Source of the DNA: Alphaproteobacteria bacterium
GTDB taxonomy: Bacteria; Pseudomonadota; Alphaproteobacteria; Micavibrionales; Micavibrionaceae
NCBI GenBank assembly: GCA_024275825.1
Contig: JAJRYK010000054.1
Location: 1 to 45,845 of the forward strand
Direction: 5' to 3'
Length of the DNA: 45,845 bases
Numbering within the stretch: the first letter of the stretch is position 1; each line of letters begins with the position of its first letter. Shown here piece by piece: positions 40,309 to 45,845 of the stretch. The notes beneath the pieces were generated by a model that was not told where the DNA came from, did not search any database, and saw only the letters and a program-made list of their open reading frames with translations. A program made the translations under genes and the position numbers.

Positions 40309-40432
40309 TTTTGATCTCACTATTTTGTTGCGTTACGTAATTAGACTGCTGTTCTACTGTATCGCCATTGTATATGTCAAGAAGATATTTGGCTGGCTTT
40401 TCTTTGAAATGAGAATGTTGTATGTATTTTTC

Positions 40433-41431
40433 ATGAACAAAACACTTAAAATTGGCACCCGTGCTTCCGCTTTGGCCCTGATGCAAACTGAAATGGTGCG
40501 GGCGGCTTTGGCTGTGGTTGTGCCGGAGGTGGAGACGGAGGTGGTGGAGATTGTGACTTCTGGCGAGTGGAAGCCGGAGGAGGGGGAGACGCGGCTATCG
40601 ACCGAGAATGGCGGTAAGGGGCAGTTTACGAAGGAAATTGCGGCGGCGCTGCTGGCTGGTGAGGTTGATTGTGCGGTGCATTCGATGAAGGATATGGAGA
40701 CTCTGTTGCCTGAGGGGCTGGAGATATCTGTTATGTTGCCGCGCGAAGATCCGCGGGATGTTTTGTTATTGTCGGAAGCGCTGCGGGAAAAGCTGGAGCA
40801 AAACGGCGGCGCTGATGTGTCTGATCCATTTGCAATTTTGCCGCATGGCGCGACGGTGGGGACGGCGAGCGTGCGCAGGCAGGCGTTTTTGCTGGCGCGC
40901 AGGCCGGATTTGACGGTCGTGCCGTTTCGCGGCAATGTTGGGACGCGGATTGAGAAGGTACGTACGGGAAAGGGCGAGCATACAGTGGATGCGACATTCT
41001 TGGCCTTGGCGGGGCTTAATCGATTGGGCTTTCAGCATGAGGCGGATGTGATTATAGCGCCAGAAATCATGCTGCCCGCCGCTGGGCAGGGGGCAGTTGG
41101 GATTGAGTTTTTATCAAGCAGGAGTGGTGGGCTAGCCTTTATTGGCCAATTAAATTGTGAGACTACTTTGCGCTGCGTGAGTGCCGAACGTGCGGCGCTG
41201 AATGTGCTGGATGGGTCTTGTCACACACCGATTGGCGCCTATGCGACTTTAATAAACGATGGGCAGATGCATTTGCGTCTTGCCGTGGCTGCGCTGGATG
41301 GCTCTGCGCTGTTTGAAGATAAAGACATACAGGGCGTGCAAAGCGTTCAGGAGGCTGTGGCGCTCGGCGCTGCGCTTGGCACGCGGCTGAAGGCGCAACT
41401 GCCAGCGGACATTTTGGTTCAAAAGGCTTAA
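40433..41431 (+). CDS. hemC: Porphobilinogen deaminase (hydroxymethylbilane synthase)
   Basis: Polymerises four porphobilinogen units to hydroxymethylbilane, the substrate of HemD. From ATG 40433 (KIGTRASALALMQTE is the normal N-terminus) it has 332 residues. A frame extending upstream to 40226 would add a hydrophobic leader atypical of the family, so I exclude it. Signatures: GGKGQFTKEIAAALLAGEVD, VHSMKDMETLLPEGL, GTASVRRQAFLLARRPDL, FRGNVGTRIEKV, PAAGQGAVGIE and the dipyrromethane-cofactor cysteine in LDGSCHTPIGAYA. First gene of a heme cluster with the hemD fusion and hemY, though 192 bp separate it from hemD. Confidence 0.96.
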   Translation: MNKTLKIGTRASALALMQTEMVRAALAVVVPEVETEVVEIVTSGEWKPEEGETRLSTENGGKGQFTKEIAAALLAGEVDCAVHSMKDMETLLPEGLEISVMLPREDPRDVLLLSEALREKLEQNGGADVSDPFAILPHGATVGTASVRRQAFLLARRPDLTVVPFRGNVGTRIEKVRTGKGEHTVDATFLALAGLNRLGFQHEADVIIAPEIMLPAAGQGAVGIEFLSSRSGGLAFIGQLNCETTLRCVSAERAALNVLDGSCHTPIGAYATLINDGQMHLRLAVAALDGSALFEDKDIQGVQSVQEAVALGAALGTRLKAQLPADILVQKA

Positions 41432-41623
41432 TGTTCGATAGTGTTTCGCTGGCTTGCTTGTTTGCCATATTGCGCTTACGTATCTTTTCTTCTTATCCCC
41501 ACCCCCACTCTTTTGTTTTACATAGCACAAGCGCAGGGAGATGAAGTGCAGGGGAGGGCGTACGGCGCACGTTTGTGATTTGGAAGGCTTGCACAAAGTG
41601 CGGCTGTACGTGATAGTGGGCAC

Positions 41624-44110
41624 ATGAATGATCTGATCATTATCACCCGCCCAGAGTGGCAAGCGCATATATTTTCTTCTGAGCTTGAGGCTCTGGGGTT
41701 TGTGGTTTTTGCGCAGCCGGTTTTAGAGATCGAAACGCTGATTTTTGATGCGCCGGATATGGCGAATTATGGGGCTGTGATCTTTACCAGTGCGAATGCC
41801 GTACGTGTTTTTACGCAGCATGTTGATGTGAGGGGCGTGGAGGCTTTTGCCGTGGGGTCGCGTACGGCGGCGGTGGCGAAGGCGGCTGGTTTTGCGTTGG
41901 TGCATGATGCGGGCGGTGATGCGGAAGATCTTGCAATATTGGTGGCTGAGACGGTTGTGAGAGATGGTAAGTCGTTGCTGCATGTGCGGGGTGAGGATGT
42001 TGCATGCTCGATAAAGAGTTTGTTGGCTGACGAAGGTATTAATGTATTTGAATTAGTAGTTTACCGCGCAAAACCGACCGAGCGGTTTTCTCGGGAGTTT
42101 CTGGATATTCTAAAGGATGATCGCGGGCTATGTGTGACGTTTTTCTCAGTGCGGACGGTGGAGAATTTTTTGCGCTTGGCGGAGCAACATGATGTTCTGG
42201 GTCGCTTAAAGCGCGCAAAAGCCTTGTGCATCAGTGGCGGCGTGCTAGAATGCGTACGGCCCGCCCTTTGGGGGCAGGTGTACGTTAGTGACACGCCGGA
42301 CCGGATGGGGATGATCAGGGCGCTTCAAGACCATTACGGATACCGGGCAGAGATAAAAATTTTAGGTGAGGACCATATAGATATGAGCAAGCAAGCAATC
42401 CATAATGCGGAAAAGGTGATCGAGCGCTTTGGCGGTATTCGCCCCATGGCCAAGAAAATGGATGTTGCGGTGACGACCGTACAGGGCTGGAAAAAACGTA
42501 ACACCATTCCGGCGAACCGGCGCTCACAAATCACGGAAGCGGCGGCGGCGCATAATGTTGATTTGTCGGGTGTGATTGAGGGCGCGGCGATCAACAACCC
42601 GCAGGATGCGCAAGGCCATGTGGCGGTGTCAGCGAATGAAAATATCTTACATAACGCAAATATAGGTGAGTGTGCTGATGGTGCGAGCGCTGATGTTCAC
42701 GGTGAAGGTGATGCTCGGAGTAAAGGTGGTCGGGAGAGCAATCAGGAAGAAGACCAAGAGCAGGGTGTTGCCGTTTCGTCTGCGCCGCCGAAGGAAGGCA
42801 AGGCCATGCCTGTGGTAACGGCGACAAATACGGATGTCGTAGAGCAGGCCTCGCGCGAAATTGCGCATCCGCGTGAGGAGCCCGCGCCGACGCATCAGGA
42901 TCTGATGGCCAAAATTGCCCAGAGCGAGGATAAGGCCGTGGGCAAGGCGCTGTGGGTGACGGTGCTTTTGATTTTGATCACGGTTGCGGCAGTGTTGCTG
43001 TTGTTGTGGCCGGACTCAAAAGGTGCGACGCAGCGCTTGGCGGCGCTGGAGGAAGAGGTCGAGCTGGTGCAGGAAACGCAGCAATCTTTCTTGAGTACCG
43101 TAATTCCGAGTGATTTGAATGAGCGTTTAGCGGCGCTGCAAGAGCGGGCAGAAACGGCCAAAGCGCAGGCTGATGTCGCGATGGAAAAGGCGCGCGAGAT
43201 TTCCAATGATGTGCTGGCCGAGGATGCGGGCACGATGGAAGAGCGCGCAGTGAAACTGCAGGCCCATGCGAGCGAGATGTTTGGCAGCCCGCGCTTTGAT
43301 GCGCTGCGGGCGCGGTTCGAGGGGATGAATGACTCGCTGATTGGGCAGCAGAAACTGGACGCCTCGATCGCGGAGTTGAGCGCGATTGTGACGCAGCTGC
43401 AGGGCAATACAGCGCAGCTGAATGAAGCACTAAATAGCGCGCGGCAGGAAAATGCAGCGCTTAGCCAGACTTTTGATCAGGTGCCAACGCAGGATCTGAG
43501 GGCCGCGGCGCTGCTGCTGGGGATGACGCAATTCCGTAGCAGCTTGAACCGGGATAACCAGCCCTTTGACGGTGATTTACAGCTGTTGCAGAACTTGGTG
43601 GGCGAGGATAATGCGGAGCTGAGCGCAGCGCTTGCGCGTCTGGCGCCGCATGCGCAGAGCGGTATTTTGACGCCAAGCGGTTTGAGTAAGGAACTGAGAA
43701 CCATTACGGGCGATGTGGTTGTTTCGTCGTTGAAGGGCGAGGATGTGTCGTTTGAAGAGAGGGCGCGCGCGCGCTTGAACGAGATTCTTCAGGTTGAAAA
43801 AGATGGTGAGTTGAAGACGGGAACGGACACGCAGGCGACCTTGAACAAGGCGGATGCTTTATTGGAGCAGGGCGATATTGTTGGTGCAATTATGCAGATG
43901 CGTACGTTTGAAGGCGATCAGGCGGTTATCGTTCAGCCCTGGATTAAGAAGGCGCTGGGGACGATGGATTCGCGCAATCTTGATAAGTTTATGAATGGCG
44001 CGGCGCTGGGTTTGGTGGGGATGACGCCCAAAGGTACGCTGATCCAGAACGAGGAAACGGGGATTAACATTTATACGCCCGGGCGCGTTTTGGGCGTGCC
44101 GGGGCAGTAG
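41624..44110 (+). CDS. hemD: Uroporphyrinogen-III synthase fused to an HTH and mitofilin-like membrane protein
   Basis: An 828-residue fusion. Residues 1-245 are HemD (LIIITRPEWQAHIFSSELEA, GAVIFTSANAVRVF, FAVGSRTAAVAKAAGF, VTFFSVRTVENFLRLAE), which closes hydroxymethylbilane to uroporphyrinogen III. From Met 254 (ATG 42383) a helix-turn-helix-like segment follows (VIERFGGIRPMAKKMDVAVT, VQGWKKRNTIP). Then come a disordered acidic linker, one transmembrane helix (about 442-463), coiled coils (about 470-640) and a mitofilin/COG4223-like periplasmic domain to the end. In many alphaproteobacteria, from what I know, the part starting at the HTH is a separate gene after hemD; here no stop intervenes. 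An internal start at 42383 could still yield the second protein alone. Confidence 0.88.
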   Translation: MNDLIIITRPEWQAHIFSSELEALGFVVFAQPVLEIETLIFDAPDMANYGAVIFTSANAVRVFTQHVDVRGVEAFAVGSRTAAVAKAAGFALVHDAGGDAEDLAILVAETVVRDGKSLLHVRGEDVACSIKSLLADEGINVFELVVYRAKPTERFSREFLDILKDDRGLCVTFFSVRTVENFLRLAEQHDVLGRLKRAKALCISGGVLECVRPALWGQVYVSDTPDRMGMIRALQDHYGYRAEIKILGEDHIDMSKQAIHNAEKVIERFGGIRPMAKKMDVAVTTVQGWKKRNTIPANRRSQITEAAAAHNVDLSGVIEGAAINNPQDAQGHVAVSANENILHNANIGECADGASADVHGEGDARSKGGRESNQEEDQEQGVAVSSAPPKEGKAMPVVTATNTDVVEQASREIAHPREEPAPTHQDLMAKIAQSEDKAVGKALWVTVLLILITVAAVLLLLWPDSKGATQRLAALEEEVELVQETQQSFLSTVIPSDLNERLAALQERAETAKAQADVAMEKAREISNDVLAEDAGTMEERAVKLQAHASEMFGSPRFDALRARFEGMNDSLIGQQKLDASIAELSAIVTQLQGNTAQLNEALNSARQENAALSQTFDQVPTQDLRAAALLLGMTQFRSSLNRDNQPFDGDLQLLQNLVGEDNAELSAALARLAPHAQSGILTPSGLSKELRTITGDVVVSSLKGEDVSFEERARARLNEILQVEKDGELKTGTDTQATLNKADALLEQGDIVGAIMQMRTFEGDQAVIVQPWIKKALGTMDSRNLDKFMNGAALGLVGMTPKGTLIQNEETGINIYTPGRVLGVPGQ

Positions 44111-44127
44111 TTTTTTGTTCTGAGTGA

Positions 44128-44237
44128 AACTTGAATGGCTTCCTCCCCGTGGGGGGGCGAGGTGGGGGGGTGACAGTGTTTGATTAAGTCGCTGTTCGTA
44201 ACCCCTCCCCCTAGCCCCCTCCCTTCAGGGAGGGGAA
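44128..44237. repeat. G/C-rich imperfect inverted repeat between hemD and hemY
   Basis: TTCCTCCCCGTGGGGGGGCG.. on the left and ..CCCCTCCCCCTAGCCCCC then TCCCTTCAGGGAGGGGAA on the right are imperfect complements, with a small GGGAGGGG hairpin at the right end. Similar C/G-tract palindromes are dispersed repeats in many bacterial genomes. It ends 22 bp before the hemY start, just before its GGAGG ribosome site. Confidence 0.65.
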
Positions 44238-44258
44238 TTCAACGGAGGTTGTGGTTAA

Positions 44259-45644
44259 ATGATTAAAACTCTGTGGTTTATGGTGAAGATTGGCGCGCTC
44301 GTCGCGCTGGCGCTGTGGGTGGCGGAGCGGCCGGGCTTTGTGACGGTTGAATGGCTGGGCTATGATATTCGCGCGCATGTCGGGCTGTTTTTGGTGGCGC
44401 TGCTGGCGGTTATTTTGCTCAGCATTTTTATTTATAATATCATCAAAACATTCGTTGATTTCCCCAAAAGCTATCGCCGGTATAACGAGGTGAAGCGCTT
44501 TGAAAAGGGGTATCGGGCGCTGACGATAGGTTTAAGCGCGGTCGCTGCGGGGGATGCGAAGATTGCAAATGAGCAGGCGCGCCGGGCAAGCGCTCTATTA
44601 AAGGATGATGGCGGGCTTGCGCTGTTGCTCAAGGCGCAGGCGGCAAAGATGGATGGGCGCGAAACGGAAGCGCAGGCGGCTTTTGAAACCTTGACCCAGA
44701 GCAAAGACGCGGCGTTTTTGGGCGTGCGTGGATTGCTGCAAGCGGCGCTGGAAAAGGGCGATGATGAGGGCGCGCTGGCGGCGGCGCGCAAAGCGCTGGA
44801 GGTGCAGCCCAGGCAACCCTGGGTGATCAAGACTGTGTACGATATGGAGCTTCGCTTGCGCGATTGGCCGGCCGCGCGGGCCAGCCTGCGCAGGGCGGAA
44901 AAGCGCGGCGCGATAACGAAAGCGCAGGCGCAGAGCGACCGCATCGCCATGTGGCATGTGGAGGGGGAGGCGCTGGTTGCTGAAGGGCGACGCGATGCGG
45001 CGCTGGGCGTTTTTGAACGGGCGTATAAATTGGATAAAAGCTTTGTGCCAAGCGTCGTGGCGCTGGCGCGGATGTGCCATCAAACGGGCAATCGCAGGCG
45101 TGCGGTAAGGCTGGTGGAGCGGGCATGGAAGGCCGAGCCGCACCCGGATCTGGCGCAAATGTGGGATGCGCTGATCTCTCGCGATCGTTCCAAAAAATCA
45201 CTGGGGCGGATGCAGTGGTTTGAACGTTTGTTGAAGCTGCGCGCTGATACCAGCGCCGCGCAAATGGCCGCCGGGCAGGTGGCGGCTGAGGAAGGCCTGT
45301 GGGGCGAAGCGCGCGGTTATTTTGAGCGGGCGGCCGCATTGGAGCCGAATGCGCTGCTCTATAGTATGCGCGCGGCGATGGAGGAAAAATCCGGGGCGAG
45401 CGATGAAATTGTGCAAAAATGGCTGGATAAAGCCGATGACGCGCAGGCGGCCAAGGCCTGGACGTGCACCGGGAGCGGGCGGATTTATAATGAGTGGCAA
45501 CCGATTTCTGTGGCCGGGTTTGGCGCGCAAGGCGGCTTTAACACGATTAAATGGGCGCAGCCGCAGGGGGTGTTTGGCGCTGGCGCTATGGCGCAGAGCA
45601 TTATTGCGGAGGCTGTTCTGGAAGCGCCGAAGAAGGTTGGTTAA
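44259..45644 (+). CDS. hemY: HemY-type membrane protein with TPR domain
   Basis: HemY of this type is an inner-membrane protein encoded with hemD in proteobacteria; its exact role in heme metabolism is unsettled. The 461-residue protein has two N-terminal helices (about 5-22 and 40-62) around the conserved ERPGFVTVEWLGYDI hairpin, the HemY_N region with FPKSYRRYNEVKRFEKGYRA, and a cytoplasmic or periplasmic TPR array (about 100-400: LEKGDDEGALAAARKALEV, EGRRDAALGVFERAYKLD, LWGEARGYFERAAALEP). It ends with a conserved-type tail containing WTCTGSGRIYNEW. The ribosome site CGGAGG precedes ATG 44259. Confidence 0.92.
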   Translation: MIKTLWFMVKIGALVALALWVAERPGFVTVEWLGYDIRAHVGLFLVALLAVILLSIFIYNIIKTFVDFPKSYRRYNEVKRFEKGYRALTIGLSAVAAGDAKIANEQARRASALLKDDGGLALLLKAQAAKMDGRETEAQAAFETLTQSKDAAFLGVRGLLQAALEKGDDEGALAAARKALEVQPRQPWVIKTVYDMELRLRDWPAARASLRRAEKRGAITKAQAQSDRIAMWHVEGEALVAEGRRDAALGVFERAYKLDKSFVPSVVALARMCHQTGNRRRAVRLVERAWKAEPHPDLAQMWDALISRDRSKKSLGRMQWFERLLKLRADTSAAQMAAGQVAAEEGLWGEARGYFERAAALEPNALLYSMRAAMEEKSGASDEIVQKWLDKADDAQAAKAWTCTGSGRIYNEWQPISVAGFGAQGGFNTIKWAQPQGVFGAGAMAQSIIAEAVLEAPKKVG

Positions 45645-45706
45645 GAGGTCACTTTTAAATTTGACATATCATGTGATGCCTGATAGTGTAGCTCAGGATT
45701 TCATGT

Positions 45707-45735
45707 TATAGTTATTCCAATTAATAATTGCACAT
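45707..45735 (-). repeat. IS630-type element end (right copy)
   Basis: 29 bp in inverted orientation relative to 112-140, 27 identical. It includes the last codons and stop of the transposase fragment and ends TATAG on the plus strand, compatible with a TA target. Confidence 0.55.
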
Positions 45736-45845
45736 AAATAAATCGTCCAATGGCGTGCCAAGCGGTAAAAATTGCCGTCGCCTTTTTAGGCTACCAAAGC
45801 TTTGTTCTATGGGGTTAAAGTCCGGGCTGTAAGGTGGCAAAGGCA
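45721..45845 (-). CDS. IS630-family transposase, C-terminal end (cut by window edge)
   Basis: Reading the minus strand from the window edge gives PLPPYSPDFNPIEQSFGSLK followed by about 20 residues and a TAA at 45723-45721. LPPYSPDxNPIE is the hallmark of IS630/Tc1-mariner DDE transposases, and the Glu of NPIE is the third catalytic acidic residue. Only the last 40 or so codons are visible, so completeness of the element cannot be judged. The ending Met-Cys-Asn-Tyr-stop is echoed at 112-126 on the other side of the window. Confidence 0.85.
   Translation of the reverse strand, partial: PLPPYSPDFNPIEQSFGSLKRRRQFLPLGTPLDDLFMCNY

Noticed and set aside
40226-40432. Upstream extension of hemC by 69 codons
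   Set aside because: The extension is hydrophobic and antisense to a small hypothetical gene; HemC proteins start at the KIGTRASALAL segment, matching ATG 40433.
1-45845. CRISPR array
   Set aside because: No regularly spaced identical direct repeats were found; the repetitive DNA is either coding (giant fibre, LVIVD protein) or palindromic elements.

Overview
The window looks like chromosomal DNA of a free-living or predatory-type alphaproteobacterium. The class is supported by a circularly permuted two-piece tmRNA, an alpha-type SspB adaptor, GapR (DUF2312), a COQ9-family protein and a HemD/mitofilin-like/HemY cluster. A Micavibrio-like or Rhodospirillales-related lineage is my inference, not something the sequence proves. 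Both window edges carry a 29-bp sequence (27/29 identical, inverted) that belongs to the 3' end of an IS630-type element, and the last 125 bases encode the end of such a transposase.

Left third (1-15 kb): a hypothetical gene; a degP-type periplasmic protease with an in-frame TAG between signal peptide and protease domain; hflK-hflC-DUF2065 (membrane quality control); mrp (Fe-S carrier ATPase, with an unusual insertion); folA, folB and thyA (folate and thymidylate); a secreted MsrB; the split ssrA (tmRNA) with a strong promoter and a 24-residue tag containing ANDNS twice; an O-antigen ligase/Wzy-type membrane protein; sspB; an alpha/beta hydrolase; an ABC ATPase. Two families of dispersed palindromic elements lie between these genes.

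Middle (15-33 kb): a tRNA-Arg(CCG) is followed by an AT-rich mini-cluster (SemiSWEET-like carrier, EgtD-like methyltransferase, XRE regulator). Next is an envelope region: a 2,804-residue fibre protein (pilin-like membrane anchor, YadA-head-like repeats, Peptidase_S74 chaperone, C-terminal membrane anchor), a small LamG-like exported protein and a 779-residue LVIVD-repeat exported protein. These three share a short Cys...Cys-Asp/Asn-Gly-x-x-Trp module. Ubiquinone-related genes (UbiB-like kinase, COQ9), a DotI/IcmL-like exported protein and GapR flank this region.

Right third (33-46 kb): acetyl-CoA synthetase whose coding region carries an in-frame copy of a roughly 91-bp palindromic element; an EVE-domain protein; a small membrane protein; gpsA, whose ribosome binding site lies in one arm of a long inverted repeat; tsaD; hemC; a HemD-HTH-mitofilin fusion; and hemY. 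Several AT-rich orphan genes, all on the minus strand, sit singly between conserved genes.

Most promising leads: the palindromic element family that inserts into coding sequence; the interrupted degP; the unusual tmRNA tag beside sspB; the doubly anchored S74 giant fibre with its shared Cys-Trp module; the gpsA hairpin; and the XRE/EgtD-like/SemiSWEET cluster.
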